Made by a program: the position numbers and the translations under genes
Notes under the pieces: model-generated
Databases searched by the model: none
What the model was told of the DNA's origin: nothing
Seen by the model: only the letters and a program-made list of their open reading frames with translations
Part shown: piece after piece, positions 51,525 through 60,546 of the stretch
Layout: each line of letters begins with the position of its first letter
Numbering within the stretch: position 1 is the stretch's first letter
DNA from: Ottowia oryzae
Lineage (GTDB): Bacteria > Pseudomonadota > Gammaproteobacteria > Burkholderiales > Burkholderiaceae_C
Direction: 5' to 3'
Assembly (NCBI RefSeq): GCF_003008535.1
Contig: NZ_CP027666.1
Location: 3,837,012 to 3,901,011, forward strand
Length of the DNA stretch: 64,000 nucleotides

Positions 51525-53174
51525 ATGCCACGCCCCAGCCAGTTGCTGCACCCGCAGCGCGACCCCGCGCCCACGCGCCCCGCGGCCACCGTCTTGCTGC
51601 TGCGCGACGGTGCGCAAGGCATGCAAGTGCTGATGACGCGCCGCTCGGCCACCGCCAGCTTTGCCCCAGGTGCCTACGTGTTTCCCGGCGGCACCATCGA
51701 CGAGGGCGACACCCAGTCGCACGCCCACGCCACGCGCCGCCCCTCGCAAAGCGACGCGCAACTCACGCAAGCCATCGCCGCCATCCGCGAGAGTTTTGAA
51801 GAGCTGGGCGTGCTGCTGGCCCGCCACGCCGATGGCCAACCGGCCACAGCAGCCGACATCGCCACGCTGGACCGCGCCGCGCCGCTGGCCCCCCAATGCG
51901 CCGCGCGCGGCCTGACGCTGGCCGCGGCCGACGTTTACACGCTGGCGCACTGGATCACCGACCGCGACCTGCCCCGCCGCTTTGACGTGCCGTTCCTGGT
52001 GGCGCGCATGCCCGAGGGCCAGACCCCGGTGGCCGACGAGGCAGAGCAGTTCGAGCCCGTCTGGGTGCGCCCGGCCGACGCGCTGGCGCGCCACGCTGCG
52101 GGCCAGTTCTTCATGATCTTCCCCACCCTTCGCACGCTGGAGCGCCTGCAGGCCTATCCCGACGTAGCCAGCGTGCTGGCGGCCTGCACGGGTGAGCAGC
52201 CGCTGTGGACCAGCTGCCCGCGCGCCGGTTGGCTGGCTGGCGAAGACGCGCGCTATATGGAGCACGAAGCGCCTTTTGGCGAGCTGGCGCTGGTCACGCC
52301 CGACGGGCAGCAGCTGCACCATCTGGATTGGCAGTCGCGCCAGCCCGTGCCGCTGCTCAAAAACGTGCTGCGCCTGACGGCCAGCAACGCAGGCTTCATG
52401 ACCGGGCCGGGCACCAACAGCTACCTGGTGGGCGATCCGCGCACCGGTTACATCGTGATCGACCCCGGCCCCGCCGACGCGGCCCACATCGAACGCCTGT
52501 GGCGCGCCGCGGGCGACCAGATCAGGTACATCGTCTGCACGCATTCGCACGCCGACCATTCGCCCGGCGCCAAGCCGCTGCAGGCGCTGTGCAGCGACCC
52601 CAAGCCGCCCATCCTGGGCCTGGCCTCGCGCCCCACGGCGCGCGCCGCCAGCCAGTTCACGCCCGACCGTGAGCTACAAAATAATGAGCGCCTGGCGCTG
52701 ACTGTGACTGCGCCAGAAGGCGAAATCACCCACACGCTGCGCACAGTGTTCACCCCCGGACATGCTGCGAACCACGTGTGCTTCGTGCTGGAAGAAGACG
52801 GCCTGCTGTTCAGCGGCGACCACATCCTGAACGGCAGCACCACGGTCGTCGACCCGCCCGACGGCCACATGGGCGACTACCTCGATTCGCTGGACCGGCT
52901 GGCCGACATTTGCCAAAGCGACGGCGTGCAGTTCATCTTGCCCGCGCACGGCTACGTGCTGGGCAACGCGGCGCAGGTCATCGCCCAGCTGAAGCAGCAC
53001 CGCCTGGCGCGCGAGGCCAAAGTGCTGGCCGCCATGCTGGCCGCGCCGGGTGGCAGCATGGACGACTGGGTTGCCGCGGCCTACGACGACGTGCACCCGC
53101 GCGTATGGCCCATCGCCAAGCGATCCATGCTGGCGCACGTCGAGCACATCCGCGCGCTGGGCGCCGCACCGTAG
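51525..53174 (+). CDS. Nudix / metallo-beta-lactamase fusion hydrolase
   Basis: A 549-residue two-domain protein. The N-terminal ~230 residues are a Nudix domain of the NUDT7/NUDT19 kind: the box is split, GGTIDEGD at 55-62 then AAIRESFEELGV at 85-96, with about 20 extra residues between. The C-terminal ~280 residues are a metallo-beta-lactamase fold with HSHADH at 340-345 and SGDHIL further on, as in LACTB2-like hydrolases. NUDT7-like enzymes cleave coenzyme A derivatives, and the MBL half suggests a thioester or RNA substrate; neither is proven. A stretch at 52671-52725 resembles the dispersed repeat. Confidence 0.93.
   Translation: MPRPSQLLHPQRDPAPTRPAATVLLLRDGAQGMQVLMTRRSATASFAPGAYVFPGGTIDEGDTQSHAHATRRPSQSDAQLTQAIAAIRESFEELGVLLARHADGQPATAADIATLDRAAPLAPQCAARGLTLAAADVYTLAHWITDRDLPRRFDVPFLVARMPEGQTPVADEAEQFEPVWVRPADALARHAAGQFFMIFPTLRTLERLQAYPDVASVLAACTGEQPLWTSCPRAGWLAGEDARYMEHEAPFGELALVTPDGQQLHHLDWQSRQPVPLLKNVLRLTASNAGFMTGPGTNSYLVGDPRTGYIVIDPGPADAAHIERLWRAAGDQIRYIVCTHSHADHSPGAKPLQALCSDPKPPILGLASRPTARAASQFTPDRELQNNERLALTVTAPEGEITHTLRTVFTPGHAANHVCFVLEEDGLLFSGDHILNGSTTVVDPPDGHMGDYLDSLDRLADICQSDGVQFILPAHGYVLGNAAQVIAQLKQHRLAREAKVLAAMLAAPGGSMDDWVAAAYDDVHPRVWPIAKRSMLAHVEHIRALGAAP
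52671..52725 (+). repeat. Repeat-like sequence inside the Nudix/MBL gene
   Basis: GAGCTACAAAATAATGAGCG, then CCTGGCGCTGACTG and TGCGCCAGAAGGCG. It has the order of the dispersed repeat's parts and stays in frame, encoding ELQNNERLALTVTAPEG. The resemblance is weaker than in the FAD gene. Confidence 0.35.
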
Positions 53175-53296
53175 CGCTGGCGGCCACGGCCGCCCGTCCA
53201 CTTTCCTGATCTGCGCCACCCCGGCGGTCGTTACACGCCGCTACACTGGCTTCGGCCCGTGCACAGCGGGCCTTCAGGAGCAAGGGAGTACACCGG

Positions 53297-54535
53297 ATGG
53301 CCTCAGTGCCCGTCCCCAAGGCTGCGGCGCGCACCGGCCGCCCGTCGATGCTGCGCGGCATCGACACGTACCGGGTGGCGTTCACGGGCTCTGGCGCCGA
53401 GTATTTCCGCGTGTGGGTGGTCAACATCGTGCTGAGCGTCGTCACCCTCAGCCTGTACACCCCCTGGGCCCGGCGCCGCACCGCGCAGTATTTCTACGGC
53501 CACACCCAGATCGCGGGCAGCCCGCTGGAATTCGTGGCCGAGCTGCGCCGCATGGTGTTCGGCTTTCTGGTGTATTTCGGCTTCTACGCCGCGTACGAGC
53601 TGGCGGTGTACACCGAGCAGGACCTGGCCACCACGCTGCTGGCGGCTGCCTTCGCCGTGCTGGCGCCCTTCGTGTGGGCCAGCGCCATGCGGTTTCGGTA
53701 CCGCGCCACGCGCTGGCGCGGCATCCGCCTGGCTTTCGTCGCGACGTGGAAAGAGGTGTACACGGCTTCATGGCCGGTGTTCGTCGTGGCGGCCGTGTGG
53801 GTGGGCGTGTTTTTCACCGCCGAGGCGCTGACCCCGGATGAATCGTGGATCAAGACCTGGGTGATCGGCCAGGACGACGTGCCCGCCTTGATGTGGGCGC
53901 TGCTGGGCGCGGCCGCATTGGCAACACTGCTGTGCGTGATTCGGCTGGACTTCAACTACACGCGCCTGCGCCTGTCGCGCGTGCGCATGGGCGGGCAGAT
54001 GGGGCGCTGGAAATTGGGCTACGCCAGCTTCCTGCGGGTGTGGCTGGGGGCGCTGGGCATCTTCTTGCTCGGCCTGCCGGTCCTGGTCGCCACGTGGGTG
54101 GGCTTGAGCACCGTCATGTACCAGGCGTCGCGCTGGTTGGCCAGTCCCAATGGCGTGGTGGTGGTCGGCCTGCTGATGGGCGTGCTGACCGTGCTGACCC
54201 TGGTGCTGGCCAGCCTGCCCGCGCGCGCCTGGCGCGAGGCGCGGCTGTTTCAGCTGGTGTGGAACAGCGCGGGCTTCGGCCAGATGGTGCGCACGCGCAC
54301 CCGGCTGCGCACCAGCGCGTACCTGCGGCTGCGGGTGAAGAACGTGCTGCTTTCCTTCCTGACCCTCGGGTTTTACCGACCGTTCGCCATGGCCAGCGAA
54401 TACGCAGCCAAGGTCGGCTCGGTCAGCCTGTACGTGAAGGGCAACCTCGATCAACTGCGCGGCGAACTGGTGCAGGAGCAAGGCGCGTTTGGCGATGCGG
54501 CGGCCGACGCCTTTGGGCTGGACCTGATCGGCTGA
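53297..54535 (+). CDS. YjgN/DUF898 family membrane protein, first copy
   Basis: A 412-residue membrane protein with about six membrane helices. The N-terminal part FTGSGAEYFRVWVVNIVLSV, then LYTPWARRRTAQYFYGHTQI is the family signature; the C-terminal part LGFYRPFAMASEYAAKVGSV ends the domain. The function of YjgN is not established. The next gene is a paralogue with the same N- and C-terminal blocks, indicating tandem duplication. GGGAG lies upstream of the ATG. With its copy and the M48 protease gene it forms a plus-strand cluster. Confidence 0.92.
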   Translation: MASVPVPKAAARTGRPSMLRGIDTYRVAFTGSGAEYFRVWVVNIVLSVVTLSLYTPWARRRTAQYFYGHTQIAGSPLEFVAELRRMVFGFLVYFGFYAAYELAVYTEQDLATTLLAAAFAVLAPFVWASAMRFRYRATRWRGIRLAFVATWKEVYTASWPVFVVAAVWVGVFFTAEALTPDESWIKTWVIGQDDVPALMWALLGAAALATLLCVIRLDFNYTRLRLSRVRMGGQMGRWKLGYASFLRVWLGALGIFLLGLPVLVATWVGLSTVMYQASRWLASPNGVVVVGLLMGVLTVLTLVLASLPARAWREARLFQLVWNSAGFGQMVRTRTRLRTSAYLRLRVKNVLLSFLTLGFYRPFAMASEYAAKVGSVSLYVKGNLDQLRGELVQEQGAFGDAAADAFGLDLIG

Positions 54536-54628
54536 GCGCGGTAGAGCGCGGCGCACGTCTGCCGCAGCGCTTGCAGCCTCTACACTGCCCATCCACAAAA
54601 GCGAAGCGAGGACGAGGGAATCAAGGCG

Positions 54629-55879
54629 ATGGTTGACCAATTGCGCACCGCGGCAGCGGCCAGACCGCCCGAGCGGCGAAGCGCCCCCATTGAAAAGCAG
54701 CCGGTTGAATTCACCGGCTCGGGCGGCGAATATTTCCGCGTGTGGATCGTCAACGTGCTGTTGTCGATCGTCACGCTGGGCATTTACACGCCCTGGGCGC
54801 GGCGGCGCACGGCGCAGTATTTCTACAGCCACACGCAGGTGGCGGGCAGCCCGCTGGAGTTTGTCGCATCGCAGCGGCGCATGGTGTTCGGCTTTCTGGC
54901 GTTTGCAGGCTTGTACGTGGCGTACAAGCTGGCGATGCAGACGGGCCAGCAACTGGCGGCCAGCCTGCTGCTGTTCGCCTTCGCGGCGGCGGCGCCTGTC
55001 CTGTGGGCCGGGGCCATGCGCTTTCGCCTGGGCGCCACGCGCTGGCGCGGCATTCGCATGGCCTTCACCGCGACGTGGAAAGAGGTGTATCTGGCCAGCT
55101 GGCCCGTATTCGCCGCCGCCGCCATCTGGACGGCGTTCTTCTTCATCGCTGCGGCCATCTCGCCGCATCCGCCCATCGGCACCGCAGGCGACGGGCCCGC
55201 GCTGAAGCTGCCCGCACTCATCCCGGCGGTGATCGGCTTGGGCCTGCTGTGCGTAGTGCTGACGCTGCTGTGCGCCATCCGCCTGGAATACAACTACCGC
55301 CGCCTGCTGGTGGCCCGCGCACGCATTGGCGGGCAGGTGGGGCACTGGAAGCCGGTGTACGCCGACTTCGTGAAGGTGTGGCTGGCCACGGCCTTGTTCT
55401 TCGTCATCGCGCTGGTGCTGGTGGGCCTTGCGTTCAGCACCCTCACCGTGGCGGCGGGTTACCTGGCCAAGGAATGGGCGGGCAGCAACATCCTGACCGC
55501 GATTCTGATGGGCATCTTGGCCTTCGTGGTGATGCTGTTGCTGATGTTCATGCTGTCGGTGCCTGCGCGCGCCTACCGCGAAGCGCGCATGTTCCAGCTG
55601 GTGTGGAACAACATTGGCGTGGCGCACATCGCGCGGTCCAAGACTTCGCTCAAGACCGGCGCCTTCATCTGGCTGAAGATCAAGAACCTGCTGCTCACGC
55701 TGATCACCCTGGGCTTTTACCGGCCGTTTGCCGTGGCCAGCGAATATGCGGCCAAGGTCGGCTCGGTCACGCTGTACATCAAAGGCGGCACCGACCAACT
55801 GGTAGGTGAATTGGTCAAGCAGCAAGGCGCCTTTGGCGACGCCGCAGCCGACGCCTTGGGGCTGGACCTGATCGGCTGA
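54629..55879 (+). CDS. YjgN/DUF898 family membrane protein, second copy
   Basis: A 416-residue paralogue of the previous protein. Shared blocks include FTGSG(A/G)EYFRVW, YTPWARRRTAQYFY, HTQ(I/V)AGSPLEFVA and the end QGAFGDAAADA followed by LDLIG. The middle differs more, with an extra periplasmic-type loop (ISPHPPIGTAGDGPALK). The start at 54629 follows GAGGGAAT; about 93 bases separate the genes, enough for its own signals. Function unknown. Confidence 0.92.
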   Translation: MVDQLRTAAAARPPERRSAPIEKQPVEFTGSGGEYFRVWIVNVLLSIVTLGIYTPWARRRTAQYFYSHTQVAGSPLEFVASQRRMVFGFLAFAGLYVAYKLAMQTGQQLAASLLLFAFAAAAPVLWAGAMRFRLGATRWRGIRMAFTATWKEVYLASWPVFAAAAIWTAFFFIAAAISPHPPIGTAGDGPALKLPALIPAVIGLGLLCVVLTLLCAIRLEYNYRRLLVARARIGGQVGHWKPVYADFVKVWLATALFFVIALVLVGLAFSTLTVAAGYLAKEWAGSNILTAILMGILAFVVMLLLMFMLSVPARAYREARMFQLVWNNIGVAHIARSKTSLKTGAFIWLKIKNLLLTLITLGFYRPFAVASEYAAKVGSVTLYIKGGTDQLVGELVKQQGAFGDAAADALGLDLIG

Positions 55880-55913
55880 CGCGCTGGCCTACCACCCGTT
55901 GCGCTTTCTCCCC

Positions 55914-57164
55914 ATGACCTCTCCCGCCTCGCCCGCGCCCACCGCCGCGCCCGCCGTGCTGAATGCCGTCTGGTTCGACGGCCGCAGTTCGCGCGCGCGG
56001 CCGGTGCAGATCGCCCTGCGCCCAGACGCCGGGGGCACGCGCCTCTTGCTGAAAGCGCTGGATGGCGAGCACGAGCGCCTGAGTCTCGCGGCGCGCGAGG
56101 TGGGCTGGCCCGAGCGCTGGTCCGCCGGGCGGGCGCCACCGCGCGTGGCGGTGGATCTGGGGCCGCACGGCAGCCTGCAGGTGGACGACGTGGCGGGCTG
56201 GCAGGCCGCGCTGGCCGCCGCGCGCCACCGCGCGCCTTTGGCCGAACGCATGCAAACCCAGTGGCGCGTGCTGCTGGCCGTGCTGGTGCTGGCCGTGGCT
56301 GGCGTGGCGGCCTTTTACCGCTGGGGCACGCCGTGGGCGGCGGAGCAAATCACGCGGCACGTGCCGCTCAGCTGGGAACAGTCGCTGAGCGCGCAGGCCA
56401 TGGAGCAGATCGACGCCAATTACCTCAAGCCCAGCCAGCTGCCCAAGGCGCGGCAGGATCAGCTGCGTGCCGAGTTCAACCAGCTGGTGGCGGCCATTAC
56501 CCCCACGATGCGCCGTTACCCCAACTACAAGCCCGTCTACAAGCTGGAATTCCGGTCCAAGATGGGGCCCAACGCCTTCGCCCTGCCCGGCGGCACCATC
56601 GTGATGACCGACGCCATGGTCAAGCAAGCCGCCACGGTGCCGGGCACCGGCGACACGGCGCTGCTGGGCGTGCTGGCGCACGAGATCGGCCACGTGGAAA
56701 ACCGCCACACCACGCGCATGGTGGTCGAGCAAGGCGTGCTGAACGTCGGCCTGGGCCTGGCGCTGGGGGATGTGTCCACGCTGGTGCAGATGGGCGCGTC
56801 GGCGCTGACCGGGCTGGCCTACCAGCGCGGGCACGAATCCGAATCCGACTGCTACGCCGTGGCGCTGATGCGCCAGCGCGGCTTGTCCACCACGCCCATG
56901 GCCGATCTGCTGCTGGGCCTCGACCGCTGGGACGACGGCAGCAACGACGGCGGGACCGAGAAAGCCAACAAACCAGGCACCACCGCACCGCGCAAAGACA
57001 AGGCATCGGCCGCACCCGCGGCCTCGGCCTCTTCGTCCGCCGACGCACCCCAGGCCGAAGCCAAGCGCGAGCGCGGCTGGGACTGGTTCAGCACCCACCC
57101 TGACACGGTGGGCCGTGCGGAACGGCTGAAGTCTGCGCAACCGGCGGACTGCAAACTGCGCTGA
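55914..57164 (+). CDS. M48-family membrane-bound zinc metalloprotease
   Basis: A 416-residue peptidase. The first ~115 residues are a soluble domain, then one membrane helix (VLLAVLVLAVAGVAAFY) and a protease domain. The zinc motif HEIGH is at 256-260 (LAHEIGHVENRH) and the third ligand is in the GHESESDCYA block, so the site is complete. The linker before the C-terminus is Ala/Ser-rich. The start at 55914 is an ATG 34 bases after the DUF898 stop; a TTG upstream is possible. M48 members act in envelope quality control; the target is unknown, but the DUF898 neighbours are candidates. Confidence 0.93.
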   Translation: MTSPASPAPTAAPAVLNAVWFDGRSSRARPVQIALRPDAGGTRLLLKALDGEHERLSLAAREVGWPERWSAGRAPPRVAVDLGPHGSLQVDDVAGWQAALAAARHRAPLAERMQTQWRVLLAVLVLAVAGVAAFYRWGTPWAAEQITRHVPLSWEQSLSAQAMEQIDANYLKPSQLPKARQDQLRAEFNQLVAAITPTMRRYPNYKPVYKLEFRSKMGPNAFALPGGTIVMTDAMVKQAATVPGTGDTALLGVLAHEIGHVENRHTTRMVVEQGVLNVGLGLALGDVSTLVQMGASALTGLAYQRGHESESDCYAVALMRQRGLSTTPMADLLLGLDRWDDGSNDGGTEKANKPGTTAPRKDKASAAPAASASSSADAPQAEAKRERGWDWFSTHPDTVGRAERLKSAQPADCKLR

Positions 57165-57177
57165 GCTGGGCTGCGTG

Positions 57178-57213
57178 AACGGGGCGGTAAGAACGGGGCG
57201 GTAAGAACGGGGT
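57178..57213 (+). repeat. 14-bp tandem repeat
   Basis: AACGGGGCGGTAAG occurs twice without a gap and is followed by AACGGGGT, giving 2.6 units, 14 bases after the M48 stop. Confidence 0.85.
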
Positions 57214-57380
57214 TGCGCGAGCATTGCACGGTCGCGAGGCGATAAGCGGCGGTCACCGCCTTACGTGCGCAGGCCAACCCAAGGCCCAGTTAGGGGCGCA
57301 AGCAGCTCCAGCGCCTTGCGACTGTCACGGGTGCTGCGCTTGGCGGGCGTAGGCTTACCAGACAACTAAAAACACCTTCC

Positions 57381-57425
57381 GGCGCAGCACGGGTGTGCGC
57401 TAGCAGCTTCTATTTTTATAGCAAA
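57381..57425 (-). repeat. Dispersed ATAGCTGC-type repeat
   Basis: On the minus strand: TTTGCTATAAAAATAG, then AAGCTGCTAGCGCACACC and GTGCTGCGCC. It lies between the convergent M48 and MaoC-type genes. Confidence 0.55.
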
Positions 57426-57504
57426 TTCAGCGACAGCACGCACTCGCGCTACCGCGCAGCGCCGCAGACCGATCGCGCAGATTGGGGCGCCCGCGCGGGC
57501 AGAT

Positions 57505-57957
57505 TCAGACGTAGTAGCGCGCGATCGATTCGGCCACGCAGCATGGCTTGTCGCTGCCTTCGCGCTCCATCGTGACCTGCCAAGACAGCTGGCTGCCGCC
57601 CTCTACCGGCTCCACGGCGATCAAGTGCATGCGCGCACGCACGCGGCTGTTGACGGGCACGGGCGAAGGAAAGCGCACCTTGTTCAAGCCGTAGTTGATG
57701 CCCATGCGCACGTTTGACACGCGGAGGGTGCGGTCAAAAAACCCGGCCAGCAGCGACAGCGTGAGGTAGCCGTGCGCGATGGTGGTGCCAAACGGGCCGG
57801 CCTTGGCGCGCTCAGGATCGACGTGGATCCACTGGTGGTCGCCGGTGGCGTCGGCAAATTGGTTGATGTGCTGCTGCGTGACGGTGTGCCAGTCGCTCAC
57901 CGCGACCTCCTGGCCAGTGCAGGCGGCCAGCTCGGCCAATGTCTCGAATGTTTTCAT
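57505..57957 (-). CDS. MaoC-family dehydratase
   Basis: A hot-dog-fold (R)-enoyl-CoA hydratase type protein, 150 residues from the ATG at 57957. The hydratase-2 motif is intact: FADATGDHQWIHVDPERAKA with D40 and H45, then GPFGTTIAHGYLTLSLL. It probably hydrates trans-2-enoyl-CoA to the (R)-3-hydroxy form, a step linking beta-oxidation to polyhydroxyalkanoate synthesis; the substrate is inferred. The ORF is open 21 codons more upstream. It is divergent from the MltB-family gene. Confidence 0.94.
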   Translation of the reverse strand: MKTFETLAELAACTGQEVAVSDWHTVTQQHINQFADATGDHQWIHVDPERAKAGPFGTTIAHGYLTLSLLAGFFDRTLRVSNVRMGINYGLNKVRFPSPVPVNSRVRARMHLIAVEPVEGGSQLSWQVTMEREGSDKPCCVAESIARYYV

Positions 57958-58107
57958 GGCTGCCTTGGTTGGCGGGGCGGCTTGCCCCGGGTTGGACAGG
58001 CAATCAGCATAGCGGCGCACCGCCGTCTGGCAGCGTCATCAAGGGGGCACGGCTGTCGCCTAGGGGTCTTGCGGGGCGCGCCCTGGCCGCAGTGGTTGAT
58101 GCAAGAA

Positions 58108-58156
58108 TTTGCACCTTGGCGCAAGCCACGCCTGCGCAATCAGCTATCATTTTTGA
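58108..58156 (-). repeat. Dispersed repeat just before the MltB-family gene
   Basis: On the minus strand: CAAAAATGATAGC, then TGATTGCGCAGGCG and TTGCGCCAAGG. It runs up to the start codon at 58157, so little room is left for a conventional ribosome-binding site. Confidence 0.5.
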
Positions 58157-59413
58157 ATGAACAAACCCTTCGCCGCCGTCCGGCGCAGCGCACTGGCGCT
58201 GGCATCCACCACCTTGCTGCTGGGCAGCGCCTTCGCGCAGGAGCCGCCCGCGGTGGATGAAGCCGCCTTCCGCAGCTGCCTGGCGCAGTTGCAGGGCTCG
58301 TCCGCGTTCCGCGCCGTCGACGCCGCCAGCTTCACCCGGTTCACCCAGGGCTTGGCGCCCGACCCGTCGGTGCTGGTGCTGCTGGATCGCCAGCCGGAGT
58401 TCACCCTGCCCGTGTGGGACTACATCGCCGTGCTGGTCGATGACGAGCGCGTGGCCGACGGGCGCGCCGCGTACGCCAAGTGGCAAGACACGCTGCGCCG
58501 CATCGAGCAGCAAACCGGCGTGGCGCCCAACGTGGTGGTCGGCGTGTGGGGGGTCGAGAGCAACTTTGGCCAAAACCTGGGCGGGCGCCCGCTGGTGCAG
58601 TCGCTGGCCACGCTGTCGTGCTTTGGGCGGCGGCAGGCGTACTTTCGCGGCGAGTTTGCGGCGGCGTTGCGCATCCTGCAGGAAGGCCACATCGCGCCGG
58701 ACAAGCTGGTCGGGTCGTGGGCGGGCGCCTTCGGGCAAACGCAGTTCATGCCCAGCACGTTCTTCCGCAGCGCGGTGGACTTTGACGGCGACGGCCGCCG
58801 TGACATCGTCGACAGCGTGCCCGATGCGCTGGCTTCGACCGCCAAGTTCCTTCAAAACGCAGGCTACCGCCGCGGCGAGCCTTGGGGCTTTGAGGTGCGG
58901 CTGCCGCCGGGCTTCGACACGGCCGACGCAGGCCGCAAGAACAAGCGCCCCATCGACGCGTGGCGGCGCGCGGGCGTCACGCTGGCCGACGGCTCGGCCC
59001 TGCCCGACACCCTGCCCAGCGCGGGCCTGTTGATCCCCGCGCGCGGACGCACAGCGGGCGGCGCCAGCGGCACCGGCCCGACCTTTCTGGTGGGCCGCAA
59101 TTTCGACACGCTGTACAGCTACAACGCCAGCGAAAACTACGCGCTGGCCATCGCCCAGCTGTCCAACCTGGTGGCCAACCCCAGCGCTGGCGTTGCTTTC
59201 GCCACGCCCTGGCCCACGGACGACCCCGGCCTGTCGCGCGCGCAGAACCGCGAGCTGCAAACCTTGCTGCTGGCGCGCGGCTACGACATTGGCAGCGCCG
59301 ACGGCATGATTGGCGCCAAGACGCGCGAAGCCATCAAGACCGAGCAGCAGCGCCTGGGCATGAAGACCGACGGGCGCGCTGGGCAGAAGTTGCTGGCGGC
59401 GCTGAAGCGCTAA
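58157..59413 (+). CDS. Lytic murein transglycosylase, MltB family
   Basis: A periplasmic enzyme that cuts the glycan strand of peptidoglycan, giving 1,6-anhydro ends. The 418-residue precursor has a signal peptide (about 1-27, LLLGSAFAQ), not a lipobox. The catalytic glutamate is E134 (VGVWGVESNFGQN), followed by GSWAGAFGQTQFMPSTF, diagnostic of MltB/SltB. A PG_binding_1 domain closes the protein (about 355-418). The ATG directly follows a repeat copy, with no clear ribosome-binding site. Confidence 0.95.
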   Translation: MNKPFAAVRRSALALASTTLLLGSAFAQEPPAVDEAAFRSCLAQLQGSSAFRAVDAASFTRFTQGLAPDPSVLVLLDRQPEFTLPVWDYIAVLVDDERVADGRAAYAKWQDTLRRIEQQTGVAPNVVVGVWGVESNFGQNLGGRPLVQSLATLSCFGRRQAYFRGEFAAALRILQEGHIAPDKLVGSWAGAFGQTQFMPSTFFRSAVDFDGDGRRDIVDSVPDALASTAKFLQNAGYRRGEPWGFEVRLPPGFDTADAGRKNKRPIDAWRRAGVTLADGSALPDTLPSAGLLIPARGRTAGGASGTGPTFLVGRNFDTLYSYNASENYALAIAQLSNLVANPSAGVAFATPWPTDDPGLSRAQNRELQTLLLARGYDIGSADGMIGAKTREAIKTEQQRLGMKTDGRAGQKLLAALKR

Positions 59414-59473
59414 GCCCCCCCCCGGCGAGGCCGGCGGCTCACGCTGCCAGGCCCCTCTACCCTATCCGCCATG

Positions 59474-59502
59474 AAAAAGGCCGCCCGAAGGCGGCCTTTT
59501 TT
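59474..59502. terminator. Bidirectional terminator between MltB-family gene and porin
   Basis: GGCCGCC (59479-59485) pairs with GGCGGCC (59490-59496) around a four-base loop, with AAAAA before and TTTTTT after. It serves both convergent genes. Confidence 0.92.
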
Positions 59503-59516
59503 CGTTGTGCGCGGGC

Positions 59517-60546
59517 TCAGAACCGGTGGCGCAGACCCACGGCAAAGCTGGTGCCGCTGGTCTGGTCGGTGATGCGGTCGTGCATCACGTTGGCGTACAG
59601 GTCGGTGCGCTTGGACAGGTTGTAGTCGTAGCCCACCGTCAGCGTCTGGCGTGTGGCGTCGAGCAGGTTGTTGCGTGTGTGCGCGTACGCGGCCAGCAGC
59701 TTGCCGGCGCCGATCGGCACCGACAGGCCCGTGGTGGCCGTCTTCAGCTTGGCGTTGGACACGTCATTCTTCGACTGGCCGTAGGTGGCGAACAGCTTGA
59801 CCACGGTGAAGTCGTATGAGCCACCGACCATCCAGTTGGTGCGTTTCGAGCCATCGGCGTAGGTGGTGGCCACCGGGTTCCCCATTTCGGTGCGTTCATA
59901 GAACGCCGTCAGGCCCAGGCCACCGTTGAAGTACATCAGGTTGCCGCCGAAGTTCTTGCCGGAGTTGGCGCCATCGCGGAACTGGTACTGCAGCGTGCCC
60001 TTCAAGCCGCCCAGGTCGGGGGTGCTGTAGGCGATTTGGCTGCCCCAGCCGGTATCCGACTGCGTGGTGCCAGACCAGTTGGTGCCATTGAACAGAGGCA
60101 CGTTGGCATGCAGGATCGCGGGCGAGAAGGCGAACGAATCTCCGAACGGGTTGAACAACACCGTGGGCAGGAAGTTGGGCGCCATCCAGCGGCCCAGAAT
60201 CACCGAGCCAAAGCCGCCCGACAGGCTGACGTTCGCATCGCGCGACCACATCATGTCGTTCTTGAACCGGCCATAGTCGCCGTTGGTCAAGCGCATGAAC
60301 GATGTGAAAGCAAATCCCGCTTTGAGGCCACCGCCCAGGTCTTCCGTGCCCTTGGCACCGAACCACGAGGTCGTCATCCCGCCTGAGCCAACGGTGCTGA
60401 TGCGCTTGCTGTCGCCAGCCATTCGCATCGACCCGACGTAGGCGTCAGCCAAACCGCTCAACTGCACCGAGCTTTGCGCGTACGCGCCCACCGAAGACAA
60501 AACGAGCACGGCACCCAACGCCATCGTGCTTTTTTTTATTGCGCAT
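59517..60546 (-). pseudogene. Gram-negative porin with an A8-run frame problem at its start
   Basis: A trimeric outer-membrane general porin of the betaproteobacterial OmpC-like type, 16-stranded by family. From ALGAVLVLSSVGAYAQSSVQ onward the frame is intact to the C-terminal Phe (GLRHRF), with typical porin strands. The well-placed ATG (60546), seven bases after GGAG, is one base out of frame: ATGCGCAAT then eight A. With seven A it would read MRNKKSTMALGAVL, a normal signal peptide. In the current sequence a GTG at 60551 is in frame but only a couple of bases after the GGAGAA. It may be phase-variable, repaired by slippage, or a sequence error; otherwise it is a functional gene. Confidence 0.75.
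60530..60537 (-). promoter_or_regulatory. Homopolymer A8 at the porin start (possible slippage site)
   Basis: Eight T on the plus strand, eight A on the coding strand, nine bases after the porin ATG. Loss of one base would join the ATG to the porin frame. Confidence 0.6.

Larger units (their letters stand above)
57165..57504. other. Intergenic region between M48 and MaoC-type genes
   Basis: No gene is seen in these 340 bases. The region holds a 14-bp tandem repeat right after the M48 gene and one copy of the dispersed repeat. Both flanking genes end here, facing each other. Confidence 0.6.

Noticed and set aside
53768..55825. Minus-strand open frame of 685 codons antisense to both DUF898 genes
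   Set aside because: Gln/His/Arg-rich shadow; the plus-strand frames have clear membrane segments and paralogy.
58116..58150. Promoter for the MltB-family gene with TATCAT as -10
   Set aside because: TATCAT ends only six bases before the start codon and no -35 box is correctly spaced; the A+T-rich bases belong to the repeat copy.
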